Shown piece after piece: positions 33,661 to 47,019 of a DNA stretch of 64,000 bases; within the stretch, counting starts at the first letter, position 1; each line of letters starts with the position of its first letter. The position numbers and the translations under genes were made by a program. The notes under the pieces are model-generated. The model had not been told where the DNA came from. It did no database searches and saw only the letters and a program-made list of their open reading frames with translations. Origin of the DNA: Ceratothoa steindachneri (Eukaryota > Arthropoda > Malacostraca > Isopoda > Cymothoidae); contig OZ018317.1 of the NCBI GenBank assembly GCA_963969495.1, positions 223,584,235 through 223,648,234 of the forward strand, read 5' to 3'.

Positions 33661-35450
33661 ATACAATAAGAATAGCGAAACAAATTAGCGACGAAAAATA
33701 GTACTTATTATAAGGGGTACCCTTTTTTCCTCTAAATTTAAAGCGTAATAACAACGAGGCCTCATAATGCAAAAAGTTTATAAGAAAAGATCTACGGAGA
33801 AGGCGGTGAAACTAACTAAAATGTGTGCAAAATATATAGCCGCAGATTATCCTTTAGGCATTTGGGCCAGGAAGGCCCACAATCCTCCAGATGTCAGCCG
33901 CAGCAATGTCGCTCATGTTACACATAGAATTCCCTTGCGTGTGATCATACACAACCAGCCCGCAAAGTGAGCATAGATGCTCACAAATTCTAACATAGAT
34001 GAAGATGCAGCGCGTTGGAAAGGTTGAACATGAAAAGATTGGCCACCATTAGTTCATAGTATAAGTAAAAAGGAATGAAATCTATTCTCCCCATAGGAAT
34101 GTGCAACCCTTGGCCAAGGTTGAAACATCGGCTTTTGGGGAAAATCGATCGAACATTAAAAAAAATCTTTCTAGGCATTTAAGAATAATAAAACGGACAA
34201 ATCTATATAATTACTTTACCCGATATAGTTTAATGAAGTGAAATAAAAAAATGTATTAAATTACATAAATTTTAATCAGTGGTTGGGCCAAGATTTTGCA
34301 TTTGGAGTGGCTGTGAGGAAGATGATGAATAATTTGGGGCTAGGGCTTGAAGGATAATTGTTTGGGATACTGGCAAAAAATGAAGAATAAACTACCATTT
34401 TCTACTATTTCAAAAGTAGATCATGAACCATGATTAATTCTTGGTAAGACTATTATAATTATGCATTCCTAATTATTATTAATCAATTTTGTTCCAGAAA
34501 ATTGAATTCAGAGTAATTATCAATGCCTCAAATTGGGGTAAATTAGTGTTTCCGTTCAATTTGCTTTTGTTAAAAATGGGCCTTAAAAGGACAATTTTCT
34601 GGAAACGGACAAATCTGACAACCATGAACTTGGCTCCATTGTTGTTTATTTTTCTATACTCGTCCACTGCCAGCACCTCCGCCCTTCCCCCCACTCCTTT
34701 GAATGAGAAGAGGGGCGGGCGGACAGCGGGAGACGACCCCTTCTCATGGTCTTCCTCCCCTACTTCTAAGGGAAGCAAATGGCCCCAGAGAATTCTGATA
34801 CAGCCGGAAGACGGAGAATAAGGAAGTACGAGGAGAAGAGGCAGGCCGGAAAGTGGAAATATTAGTAGAAGTGCTAAAACAGGCCACAGCTGGTCTGCAT
34901 CAGAAGGTTAGGCGAAGAAGAATAGGATGGTTTTTAGCAGCCTTTTTGTATATACAGTTTGACTGACTGACAGGACCTACTCCTTAACGTGGAATCCGCA
35001 CCAGAGGCTTATCATGGAGCCTGCTATCCTTTATTTATTCTTCTTCCTTGTTAATTCTTAAGTCGATGGTTCCAGATAAAAGAGAAGACAGGAGATCATT
35101 CTAATGACTATTCATTTTGTTTTTAATCTTTTTATTCCTGTCAAGCCGTTTACTTCCTATCTAGGGCTCGAACAACAAGCTAATCTGTCTCATTTATATG
35201 TATTTATTTAAAGATTTGTATTTTTAATTTATTTATATTTAAAGGCGTCAAATAGTTATATTTGTTGTTTTGTTGTCCCACTTGAGTAACAGGGTGTATG
35301 GATTAGTACTACATATACTTACGTACCTTATTGATTATTCCGGGCGTTATAATCGGTTAGATAGTTTCGTATAATGTAGTAGATCATTTTCTGGTGTTTT
35401 CTTATCGTCTTTCTTCTTCCTGTTTCACTCTTTGAGTCAGCATTTTTTAT
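33661..35450. other. No gene recognised
   Basis: Contains only short ORFs on both strands (for example around 33,767-33,970 and 34,489-34,821) with no recognisable motif. Intergenic or unrecognised repeats. Confidence 0.4.
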
Positions 35451-35459
35451 GTGTAACTT

Positions 35460-37130
35460 TCATCTTCGTTTCCTTCTTCCTGTTTATACACTAATCTTGT
35501 ATGTCTTTGGGTCGTTCTTCTCATTTTATTATATTCAAGTATATTTAAGATGTCTTACTTTTTCAAACATTTTCCCTTTCATCTTGAGCGCTCCTTTTTT
35601 TTTAGTAACTTGGTTACTCCTTGTAATTTGATATTTATATGTAGGTTTTTCCGTTTTCTTCTTTCGATTCTTCTGGTGTTTGTTATGAGGTACAATGCCT
35701 TATTTTGTACGTTTAGTGGCATTATCTTTTGTTTTTGATAGACTGTGCAATACTGTAGTTGGGTATAGTAATACAGATTGCACTAGGGAAGTGTAAAGTT
35801 TCATTTTGTTTTTTCTGCTTAGGTTTTAAAAGTAAACATCAATCTTAAACCTGGTATCGTTTTCTGTATTCTTTCTTTCACGTGTTTCTTATATCCGTTG
35901 GTAGTGATCTTCATTCCTACGACTGTGCATTTGGTTGAGTAACGGTATCTGATTCCTTAGCATTTTCACATCTGATAGTAGGCGTCTTCCTATAGGTACT
36001 AACTTAATTCTTTTCCTGTTTGTTTGTATTTTCTATTTTTATTCGAATTTATTTATTATTCTTATTTCTTCTGCCGCCATTCTAGCTTGCACTACGACAT
36101 TTCTGCATGGACATTCTGCCAATTTAGTTGAATCATCCGTGTACTGTATATTGATACTAGATGGGTTACTCGGTGGCGGGGTATCGGTCATATATATTGA
36201 GTAGAGGGTATAGCTTAATCTTCATCATTGAGCTAGTTCTAATACGGGCCCCTTTGCCATCCCTATGCCGACATATGCTGCTTTTTCCATCAAAAATACG
36301 CATAGGATTATCTCTAAGTTTTCACTTAGTCCCAGTAACAGGATCTTATATTGCATTCCTTTTTACCAAGCATTGTCAAAGAGCTTTGAGACGTCTCTGT
36401 ATACTAAGTCTATGTAATTCTTATTCCTTTTTCCTTGTGATATCATTAATGTTGTAGCGCATATCGCATTTTCACTGCTTGGTATTTTTCTAATCCAGTA
36501 ATGTTGATCATTTTATAAAAAAATTTCTTCTAGATTTTTTATGAATCTTTTATTTATTATTTTTATAGTATTTTTCCACCGAATTTCAAAAGTCAAATTT
36601 GTCTAACCTTTTCTTATGCCTTCGGTGGTTTTCTTCGTTTATGGATAAAGTTCATTTTAGTTACCTTTAATTGGTCTGAACGGTAACCTGTATTCAAGCA
36701 TGCATTAAATATGTTCTTTAGTGCTGGATCACACAGCTTGACGCCCCTTAGAAAGTTACATTTTGTGAGCCATCAGTGACCGGGCGCTTTCTGCCGAAAT
36801 GATTTTATTGCGCTTTCTATTTATTCTGCAGTAATGGTTGTTCCATTACCGGCGAGGGCATTTCTGTTTGCTTCCACATCATATGCAGGAGGCGTTATTC
36901 ACTTGTTTTCTTTTTTTTCTTTAACAATACGGTGCTATAATTGGCGTTTTCCTCTTCGTTGATGTTAAATATGTTCATCAAGTGTCTTTTGCAGATCTCT
37001 TCAACTTCTTTTTCTTTTTCTTCTCCTTCTTCTTCTCTAATAATTCCATGTTCGTCTCTTAATTTTATTTTCGGCTTAGGTGGATTGCCTTTCATTGATT
37101 TCATCCTTTTCAGAATTCTTTGTGTGAAGG
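35460..37130 (-). mobile_element. Degenerate Jockey-type LINE, RT region
   Basis: Minus-strand reading across stops: MKGNPPKPKIKLRDEHG, EEICKRHLMNIFNINEEENA (start of RT region), ITAEXIERAIKSFRQKAPGH, LKVTKMNFIHKRRKPPK, then QYTDDSTKLAECPCRNVVVQAR (catalytic TDD near 36,140) and AAEEIRIINKFE. The last motif pairs with YADDITQI...VQARDTAVELNNIN in the element at 5.2 kb, so the two are relatives. Too broken to express. Confidence 0.65.
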
Positions 37131-37965
37131 TATGCTATCAACTTCTCTATCACTGCCTCATCACATTTTGTCCTTTGCTAAGCTGACAAAGCTCTTGAAC
37201 CAACCTCGTAGGCCACCATCTAGTCACCACGCGTCGCTTTGTCAGAAGCTATATTATTTCCCCCTTTGAAATAAAATCACAATTAGATTAACATAAAAGG
37301 ACAATTTGTCCAAATTGGGAGTTCATTTTTACAATAGCAAATACGCGACCTTAGGAAGGATGCAAAGGAAGGCATGAATTATGCCATGAGCCAAATCATT
37401 TTAAAATTACGAGATAAGAGATTATATCGTCCGTTCAAGGTTTTTCTAGCAGTTAATAATAATAATTAAAAGCCTAACCATTCTCTCTTCACATCCTCAT
37501 TTTAAGTTGGCTGAGGATTTTCAATGTCATTTCCTCAATCTGCGAACAAATTCGCTCCACGAAGTTTATTTTGAGGAGGGGCTTTTTTGCACTGTCGACT
37601 CTTTACACACTTCTCCAACCTCTAGAATTGCATTCATCCATCATTTTATTACAAAATACCTTGAATTTGACAATACTCAGCAGATCCTCCCAATGAGAAC
37701 CAATTACGTATTTTTAATTTCGCATTAATCCCTGGGCTTTGAATGTCCTTTGCGACCGATCATTCAGTGATGATATGTGCATTGTTGAGGTCCTATTCAG
37801 CATTTGTTTTATTTAATCATTCTGAACGGATTAATATGAAATTATGTGTAAGAATTCATCAAATATCTAAGGTCCGTGAAAAAAGTTTAGTGGTAAACCA
37901 ATCGACCATTCTAAGTGGTTTAATCTTATTTGCTGTGTTGTTAGGATCACTATGAAATATATAAA
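37131..37965. other. No feature recognised
   Basis: AT-rich, short ORFs only, between a LINE and a Tc1 remnant. Confidence 0.4.
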
Positions 37966-39010
37966 TACTGTTTTGGATAGAAGTTTAAATACACGTCACT
38001 TCGGTAGCCTTTTAACCTATATATTCCATTATATTTGAATAATTTCGGCGATATAGTAAATGTTGCATATTCATTCCAAGGTTAATGAAAAAAGCCCATC
38101 AAAAAAATGTATTTCTAATGCATTACTTTTTATCAACTTGCATTAGTTTCCACCATAAATTTTGCTCCATTCCTCCTCACAGTGTATCAACAACTAGTTC
38201 TTATTATTTAGGTTCCTTTGGTGGACGCGCTTTCTTAATTCCATCCACATATTCTCTACTAGATTCAGGTCTGTGCTTTTTGATGGCCATTTCAAACCAT
38301 TAATTTTTGAATCTTTGAATTATTCCATCACTTCAAAGCCATATGTTTGAAAGTAAAATTGATTACCCAAATTCATTTTTCTTGTTGATGGTAGTAATTT
38401 TTATTTAGTCACTCTACTTTTCTTCATTCTTCTTTTAATTTAAACAAATGTCCCTGAACTATTGGTATCATAGCAAGCCCATAACATTAAGCTTCCTCTG
38501 TCGTGCTTTACAGTTAATATGTATTTCGGAAGAAGCGTTTAACCAGCTTTCCGCCAAATTTGTCTTCTCCAATTGCACTCAAATGGTTCTATTTTTTATT
38601 CGTCGCTGTATAATAGTTTATTTTAAAATGTTCTTATCACGGTTAACGTGCACTTTTGTAAATGTAAACGTGAGTCTTACAGCAACGTGAATTTTAGAAG
38701 ATATGGTTTGTTTCTTCCTAGCTAGCCGTAAGGGTCATTTTTCTTGTCGGATAACTTGTGTGTCGTTTCAAAGACATATTTACGTTTTACTCGAGTATGG
38801 TGCAACTTTAACCTTCTTTACAAGGTTGAAAATACCATTCTGCAACAATTTAGGCTTCCTTTCGCTGCTTGATGCAGTTATTTACTGTTGCAGTGTCCCT
38901 ATACTTGTATATGAGTGTCTGAAATGATCACCGTGGAATGGTAAGCTGCTAGATATTTATTTTATAGGCGTCTCCGGCATCTCGAAATGCAATATATTTA
39001 GTCTCCATAT
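37966..39010 (-). pseudogene. Tc1-like transposase remnant (Tc1-b)
   Basis: The left end reads TAC...AGAAGTTTAAATACACG and matches the left end of the copy at 49,671 (AGAAGTTTAAATACGCG). The minus-strand protein across stops includes LKWPSKSTDLNLVENMW (catalytic Glu block, about 38,310-38,250), ELRKRVHQRN and CEEEWSKIYGGN...CKLIKS (about 38,170-38,120). No intact ORF. Length of about 1.05 kb is close to the family norm. The right TIR was not identified. Confidence 0.6.
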
Positions 39011-39414
39011 ATTCCTTGCTTTTGCCTAATCCGAAGAGACGTGACCCCAATGTAGGCTAGCAATCGTATGACGAAAGACTCTTCCTGTTCATCGACTTCG
39101 ACTGCAACACTCTAGAACGTTGTAGAGAACCACGGGATCTGCTAAAAATATCTAGATCGATTTATGTATTGGCTTTAAAGTTTGAATGCACATACTGCTA
39201 TTACTACTAAGCATTTTCATATGGGGCTCTTAAAACACACGAGCCTATACAGAGCATGAGTCTATCATGCAAGAAAAGACCAGCTTGTAGGTATCAAAGG
39301 ACGGGGGCAGAGCGTATACCAACACGCAAATCATTTCATACTCTATGATCAATAATCTAGACAGCACGATCATCCCCGTAGCGCAATCAACTAAGAGTTA
39401 CTAGCAATAAAGGG
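39011..39414. other. No feature recognised
   Basis: No ORF or repeat recognised. Confidence 0.4.
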
Positions 39415-40230
39415 GCAGAGCCCAAAGGTTGGGAACTCATTGCCCAAGATATTTCCAGAGAGGAAGACAGGAGGTAAGAGTGTGCTGCTGCATTTAAGAT
39501 CGTGTAAGTAAACAAGAGGGAAAATCCCTCCAATAACCTGCGGTGTTTTGTGATAAGATGATAAATGGTTATTGCATTGATGGTTTTCCATGGATAAATG
39601 AGGCTTCTGCCACTAGATGACACCACTCAGCGCCAAATCCGATGGCAGATTTGAAATCTCCAGTGTGAATAACCATATGTCCCATGGTCATATGAGTCAT
39701 TTCATGGATCTAAATGGGTACAATTGAACTTTACTCCTTTTGAAAAAGTAGCGACGCCTTGACCTGGCGCTTCGCAGCAGGTAAAAAGGAGACCTTGAAG
39801 GCGATTAGCCAATGTATCAACGAAGCATCGTTTGCACGAGAGAAACGTCATTGGCGAGAAGAATACGGCGGGCTTCAAGGTTTTGAATAATTTGAAGAGA
39901 TTGAAGAATGAAAGCATGGGCGGCTCAAGCGAGAAGGGGGTTATAGTAGTTAAAGCCGGAGATATTAAAAATTCGGGTAATGATCTTGAAACTATTCTGG
40001 TCAAAGTGAGATCGGACACGAATAAGAGCATGGTAGAGACAGAAAGAAAAACTTTCAGACATTAGCGACATGAGCTTTGGGAAATATCGACGATGACACC
40101 CAAATATTTTGGCACTGCCGGAAAATGGAACCCCGGAGCGACCAATGTTTAAAAAGGGAGCAATATCTTTACAGCCAGTGACATCTGAATGAGTACCCAT
40201 TGACAGTGGCGTAAGAAGCAAGTTGAAAGT
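39415..40230 (-). pseudogene. L2-like LINE RT C-terminus, split by a TIR element
   Basis: Minus strand: LLTPLSMGTHSDVTG, FSGSAKIFG, SESFSFCLYHALIRVR, KIITRIFNISGFNYYNPLLA, LQIIQNLEARRILLAND and a degraded HWLP-like stretch, interrupted at 39,782 by the 247-bp TIR element, then GGIFPLVYLHDLKC (39,525) and GNEFPTFGLCPF. This is the post-palm region of L2-group LINE RTs. No catalytic motif lies within the fragment. Confidence 0.6.
39536..39782. mobile_element. Short TIR element, copy 2 (247 bp), nested in a LINE
   Basis: Same element as 33,017-33,295, starting ACCTGCGGT and ending CGCAGCAGGT, with an internal deletion of about 32 bp relative to copy 1. Its insertion in the LINE C-terminus shows it moved after that LINE. 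Confidence 0.65.
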
Positions 40231-41060
40231 GTGAGGGCCAACTACAGGGTGCCCAAATATAAATTTTACGGCGCGAGGTTAGTAGCTAGGGGTTCTGGGG
40301 GTGAGCGGTAGCTTCCTTAGCGGTGTCCACTATGTCTAGCATATCGCTATAAAAACTGCAATTGTTAAGTGCTTCTTGAGTCAAAAGAGACTAAAAATAG
40401 AATTCTTAATGGCAGGATTGTTTGCCTATGAGGACCCTGCCCTGGATGGCGGTGGGAGAGCAACCGTTTACCAGACCCACTAACTACTCACTTCTCTTGA
40501 GTGTTGGTTGTGATATTTTCTTTACATTAATCACTTCTCTTGTTTACAGATAACAATTGTGCAGAGTGATCTCGAGCTACAGGTAGCCTACAGGAGTGCC
40601 TGAAAAATACATCTGTAACAATGTATTGAAGCTCAGTGTATTAAATTAATTTCTGGCCTTTAAAAAGTTATTTCTAGGCTTATGTTGGTGACCAGAGAGC
40701 AACAATTATTATTAGTTCATTAAAAATATTAAAGTATTCACTTTTATTGAGATGGTCGGTTCGGAAGTTCGACTTGAACTCCGAAACGTTACCGCCCGGT
40801 CGGGTAAGAGGGTAATCAATCAATCAAGCATCTAAGAAGGTTCATCAACTATCGTAACTCTGTAACATTTTAATTAGCAAACTGTATTTGATGAAAGCAA
40901 AAACAACAAAAAAGGAAACTAAAAACAAATAGTAATTCATCAAATAAAACGTGTAAGCTCAGATTACAGATCTTGAAAGTTACTACTATTAAGTAAGAAA
41001 CATATTGGTATCAGTTCACTTCTTAATCCTATAAGAGATATTTACAGTACGAAATTCAAT
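40231..41060. other. No gene recognised
   Basis: Includes CTTGAACTCCGAAACGTTACC near 40,780, vaguely like PLE tails, but nothing else supports a PLE here. Confidence 0.35.
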
Positions 41061-41099
41061 AAAATGCAAGATAAGATTATACACCTACACAATTGCATT

Positions 41100-43170
41100 A
41101 ATGTTTGTTATGTGATGCATGTCATTTTACATGGTGCCAAAATATTTAGCACACTCTTCATTCACACCAATAAACAATTTGGCAATTTGACCTCAGTAGA
41201 GATTATCTGTTCTATCTTTCAGTGCATGACATATCAGTACATTATTGCTCCTTTCTTGAGTCATTTTGCACCTGAGATAGTTATTTATTCTTCTAAGTAC
41301 AGAATTACATCTCTCTGATGTCGCGGATGTGACTGGCACTGAAAGATACAGCTTAAGCAGCTTATGCACATCACTGAACGGGTTTTAAATGATAGGTTCA
41401 GCATTAAGTATGTCACAGATTTCAATTCATCTGGCAACATCTTCAGCTGGATCTCAAGCCGGTCAAACTCCAGGTTTTGCTGATAAAGCTCTTGTACTTC
41501 TGTTGGAATTTGGCAATGCCCCTGGTTTGCTGATTCTATCAGTAGCTGCTCCACATTTACCAGTATGCTGATCAAACTATCCAAGTACACCTCGAAGTAC
41601 TATTGCCTGTAGTATTATTTCACAGTCTCAAAGCGGTATGGTTCTGCACCTTCATTTAAGCGTTTTGGTTGTCGTCTGTACCTTGGCAGTACTAGATCTT
41701 CTATTTTGTCTCTGGCTTCTTCAACTGCATTCTCATAGAATTCATTGAAATCATCGTCTTTCCTCATACCTTGATATGTTAATTTTGTGATGTTTGCAGC
41801 TTTCGCTACAGCCTGAATGGTAATTCTCTTTGCCTGAATTGTTTTTGACAGTTCTTCTGCTGCACCAAATGCTATGTGGAAAAGTTTCAGTCCAAAATAT
41901 TTACTGAATTTTTCCATCAGTACCATCTGTTCAAATAGATGGTACCTATTTAGAGAGAATTTGGTGAGTTTGGTCATTTCTATTATCGAGTCAAAAGTAT
42001 CACGTAATGGCTTAGACTTTCTGGTTGTATCTTGCAAACAGAGATTTATGCAGTGTGATAAGCAATGAATTTTGATAGCAGCCTTCTCCTTTTCCAGCAC
42101 AGGTGAGACCAATCCTGTCCTGTGACCTTGCATATTGCTTGCACTATCATATGCCTGGCCACTGCAGTTGGAAATGGGAAGAGAGCACCGTATGAGAACA
42201 TCATTCAAAGCTGTGAACAGTGTATCACTAGTTATAGATGGTACTTCAAAAAATTCCAGTGGCTCTTCAAACACTTCATACTTATCATTCACATATCTTA
42301 CAAAAATGTTCAACTTCTCTTTGCAGTCGATATCCGTAACTTCATCAGCAATTAAACCATGCCATTTAGATTTTTTTGTATCATTAATGACTGATCTTAA
42401 TACTTGGTTGCCCATCAAGGTAATCAGGTAATCAGTTCATTAATGAAAACAGGGGACATGTACCTTTTGTCATGTAGCCACTGCTTTAATTATGGGACTT
42501 CTTCGCTGCGTAGCTTTAACAGCTGCATAAGGTTTCCCTCCAATTCTTTGTGACCTCTGATAGACAAACGCTGTCTCAACATACACTCCAACGATTCTAT
42601 TTGTGTCAGGAGTGCTTTGCAATGATCTTCCTGTGATTTCCTGCTCTGTTCACTTAGAAAGTGATTCACCTGCACATTATTTCTGTATGCATTCAATTTT
42701 AATGTTGCTTCCATATGTGCAGAACATGTTTCATGGACCCTGAATCTTTTTGTTGCTTTCTTCCAATTGTCAAACACATCACTTGTAAATGCACACACTG
42801 CATTTTTACTGAAAGTTACAATGTTCAACTTTGCTGCAGATCGACAAATGAGGAAAAATGCTGGATTTATAGAAGTACAAAGAGTTAGCCAGTTATGTTC
42901 CTTGTACCAGTTGGCTTGGAATGTCCGTCTTCTTGTCTTACCTTTGAATGAAAATGCTCTTTCCGTCTTATCAATTGTGGCATTGTCGTTGGCTGATAAG
43001 GTGTGAAATTTTGTTGAAAACACATGGCATTGCACTGTATTTCATGATGATCCTCTTGAGGCACTATATATCACGAGCAGATAATAAGGTGTTTGTGTTT
43101 TCAATTTGTGTTTTATCATGCACAAGTTTCTTGTGTAAGATCCTCTATCAGTCCAGAAGATGTACTTAGT
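41100..43170 (-). pseudogene. ZMYM1-like (TTF zinc finger) hAT transposase (hAT-2)
   Basis: Minus strand. A TTF-type zinc-finger region spans 43,035-42,490 with FQANWYKEHNWLTLC, FTSDVFDNWKKATKRFRVHE and RQRLSIRGHKELEGNLMQLL. The core (42,418-41,615) has NQVLRSVINDTKKSKWHGLIADE (catalytic Asp region), DKYEVFEEPLEF, GQAYDSASNMQGH and KIHCLSHCINLCLQD. The C-terminal dimerisation block, in shifted frame (about 41,400-41,220), has LSVPVTSATSERCNSVLRRI and KMTQERSNN. This family makes hAT-type transposases also seen as domesticated ZMYM1-like proteins. A stop and frameshifts near 42,450 and 41,590 break it, but the long ORFs indicate a fairly young copy. Confidence 0.75.
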
Positions 43171-43384
43171 AATGTCTCCTTTTTAATTTGCTAACTGTCC
43201 AGTTCATTTTGTTTTTCTTTTTACTTGAAAAACGATGTAATGATAGCTTTCTGTCTGGAGGGCTTACTGATTTTTGCACTTTTTTCTGAGATTGAGAAGG
43301 GAACTCATCTCTATTTTCGGTGTGTTCATGAACAGGATGTGTTTTTTTCTCTATTTCTCTGACATTTCCACTTCTGTCACAATG

Positions 43385-43500
43385 AAATATTTATTATTAG
43401 AATTTTATTTATTATTATATTTATTATTTGAATATATTATTATTATCATTATTAGAATATTAAAATTTATTATTATTATTAGAATTTATTATTAAAATAT
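43385..43500. repeat. (TTA)n-rich low-complexity tract
   Basis: Imperfect ATT/TTA repeats with interruptions. Confidence 0.85.
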
Positions 43501-43639
43501 ATTCTAAGTCCGATTTTCCATATAAGGAAAACATAAATTCACGGTTAATTTACCAATATTATATTTCTAATCAATATGTGAACAATTATGCAAGGTTGAC
43601 CCTTATGGCATTTTTTAATTGGTGACCTTAAACCTACAC

Positions 43640-44708
<1,069 letters not shown>

Positions 44709-44851
44709 TCAGTACATTATTTATTCCGCATTCTCTTTTATTTTTGTTGCTAAACATATTTGGTGCTTTATTATTGAATAGATTATGTTCATAAATGGTA
44801 AAAAAAAAAAATAATTGTGATATAAAAAAATATATAGGGAAGGAAGGATGC

Positions 44852-45045
44852 GGTGCCGCCTGCGAGGAAAAACAAAGTAGAAAAAAACTAAAAGAGACGA
44901 AAAAAAAACAAAATTCCTTACCGCCATAGAAGAACTATATCGATAATAACACTCGCGATACGCCGAGGCCAAGATCACAGAGGAATATCGTCGAAATAAC
45001 ACCAAAAAAAGAGGCGCGCAAAAACACTCACAGGCGGCACCAAGA
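44852..45045. mobile_element. Putative short TIR element (about 194 bp)
   Basis: GGTGCCGCCTGCGAG at the left end and its complement CTCACAGGCGGCACC at the right end, with one mismatch over 15 bp. No coding capacity. Flanks (AAGGATGC and AAGAAATC) are at best a weak 8-bp duplication. GGxGCCGCC-type ends hint at Merlin-like elements, which I cannot confirm. Confidence 0.45.
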
Positions 45046-45554
45046 AATCTTGGGATTTCTTAACTCACAAATACGGCCTATAGAGAGAGGATAGGGGCTG
45101 ATGGTGTTTTGAACGGGTCTCTTCTTTTTTTGTGATTTCTGACTCGCCAGTAACGAAGAATAGGTTTTTCGCTATGCTCAAAACCCCTATTTCCTTTTCT
45201 AACCTCGTCAAAAAGTGTGGGGGGTTTCCAAAACATATGTTGGCCTCCACGGCCCCCACTCTTCCTACGACACTGATTGACCACATTTGTTTTGTCATGA
45301 TTGAGTTTCAGAAAGTTGTTCAGGAGTTCTTCAGTACTGATGTTTTATGCGGATAGAAGAATTCAAGTAGTTACAGTAAACAAGAGTGGGGATAAGGATA
45401 GGCAAACTTGCGTGCCATCAGAATAGAAATTATATGATAGACCGAGGTTAGGTATAAGAATGCTAAAGGAAAGAAGATATATGCACAATTTTATAAAATA
45501 TGAGTAGGTAAATGAAATTTATATAGTACATAAAAGCATGCATTTAATAGATTT
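45046..45554. other. No gene recognised
   Basis: The overlapping short ORFs at 45,065-45,356 on both strands carry no motif I know. Confidence 0.35.
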
Positions 45555-46902
45555 TATGAAGATTTCATATGATACAATCGTATATTCAAAAAATTCTACG
45601 AAATAAACTAAAAAACTAAAATATTGACACAGGCAAAATAAGAGAACGATCATTCACAGAATTGCTTAGCAAGCAAATACACTAGAAACAAAACAAGATT
45701 TGACAACGATGAAACTTAAGACAATTAAAATAAGGTATCGAAGGCTTTGTTTACTACTAGTTCGGTTCAACGACGACCACATAACCTCACCAGTTTCTTG
45801 CAAAATTTTGGTGTTATTTTGTTCCATTCTTGTTCAATTTTCGTCCATAAATACGTCACAGTTAAAGGCTGCTGGTCTCAAATTTGATCTCTAATGATCT
45901 TCCAGAGGTTCTTAATTGGGTTTATGTTCGGGCTCTGAGCAGGTCACTTCATTAGTTCGATATCTTCTTGTCCGAAATAGTATTTTACTCGCTTTGCATT
46001 GCGGCATGAGGCGTTGTGTTGCATAAATAAAGCTGTCTGTTTCAGAGATGCTTTGGAGTAAAGGTACACATTCACATTTACCCTTCCAATTATTCACACT
46101 AGCGAACCAACTCCTTCAGATGGAAACATCCCCCATATCATGACACTACCTCCACCAAACCTAGCAGACTTTTTAACAAATTTAGAGTTAAATCTGTCAT
46201 CTGCAACGCGTCTAACAAAGCATCTGTCATAAGATCCAACTAAATTAAAGTTACTTTGATCCCTGAAATGGATTCTCTTCCAATCTTCATCCCTTCAAAA
46301 AACATGAGCTTCAGCCTATGGTTCTTCATATTGATGATTGGTTTGGTTGCTTGAGAACAAACTTTTAAACCAGGTTCATCGAAGTGACGGGACACTGTGA
46401 ATGGTTCACTCCTTGGCCATTATATTTGTTTCAATTTTCGAGAAATTCCTGCTGCAGTCTCGAAGGGACTCTTCATAGACAAGCGCCTAATAGCTCTGCT
46501 TTCTTGGACAGTGGTTATGCGGAGTCGACTGATTTTCCAATGACATTTATAGATTTTGTTTTCATTGAATAACTTCATAACGCGCGAAATCATACTCTTG
46601 GACCTTCCTACCTCTCTTGAATTTGCAGAAAGAGTTCTCCCCAAATTTTTCAAGCGAACAATTCTCTGTCGGAGTTGCGGAGTCATTACACGTGTGGTTG
46701 AATGTCTGCAGAGTGAGTATGAAAATTATGGTAGTTGTAAAGTTCTTATCTACTGAGCAAAATGTTGCCAGATGATTACAAGGAACTTCTAGAATGTTCC
46801 TGAAAACAAAGTTATCTTATTTCGCACGTGTTAATGTTTTATTTTGTGATTTTATTTAGTATAATTTTTTAATATACGATTGTATCACATGAAAAATTCT
46901 TC

Positions 46903-46906
<4 letters not shown>
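45555..46906 (-). mobile_element. Tc1-like element with long TIRs (Tc1-c)
   Basis: Both ends are visible. The left terminus (about 45,552-45,650) begins TATGAAGATTTCATATGATAC, and the right terminus (about 46,810-46,905) is its inverted partner for roughly 85-95 bp with moderate divergence. The minus-strand transposase has LRQRIVRLKNLGRTL and MISRVMKLFNEN (HTH), HFDEPGLKVCSQ, INMKNHRLKLMFFEG, NNWKGKCECVPL, a degraded second-Asp block (CNTTPHAA) and SPNINPIKNLWKII (catalytic Glu). It is full length for a Tc1 (about 1.35 kb) but frameshifted. The right end abuts (TA)n, which fits TA target choice. Confidence 0.75.

Positions 46907-46961
<55 letters not shown>
46907..46961. repeat. (TA)n microsatellite
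   Basis: About 27 TA units directly at the right end of Tc1-c. Confidence 0.95.
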
Positions 46962-46963
<2 letters not shown>

Positions 46964-47019
46964 GAGTACCATGGAAATTTAATTTACTTACCCATCATTT
47001 TTTCGAAAATATTATAATA

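Noticed and set aside
35449..36457. Plus-strand hydrophobic ORFs resembling membrane proteins
   Set aside because: They are the antisense of an A-rich LINE RT on the minus strand, which gives Phe/Leu/Ser-rich translations.
40205..40236. hAT-type terminus (CAGTGGCGTA or CAGGGTGCCC) bounding hAT-2
   Set aside because: CAGTGGCGT lies inside the LINE coding sequence, and no inverted partner was found right of 43.2 kb.
40770..40805. PLE tail at CTTGAACTCCGAAACGTT
   Set aside because: Only a short resemblance, without stem complementarity, (TA)n or other PLE sequence nearby.
45065..45356. Overlapping ORFs on both strands as a small gene
   Set aside because: No motif, no splice context and no relative seen; likely chance.
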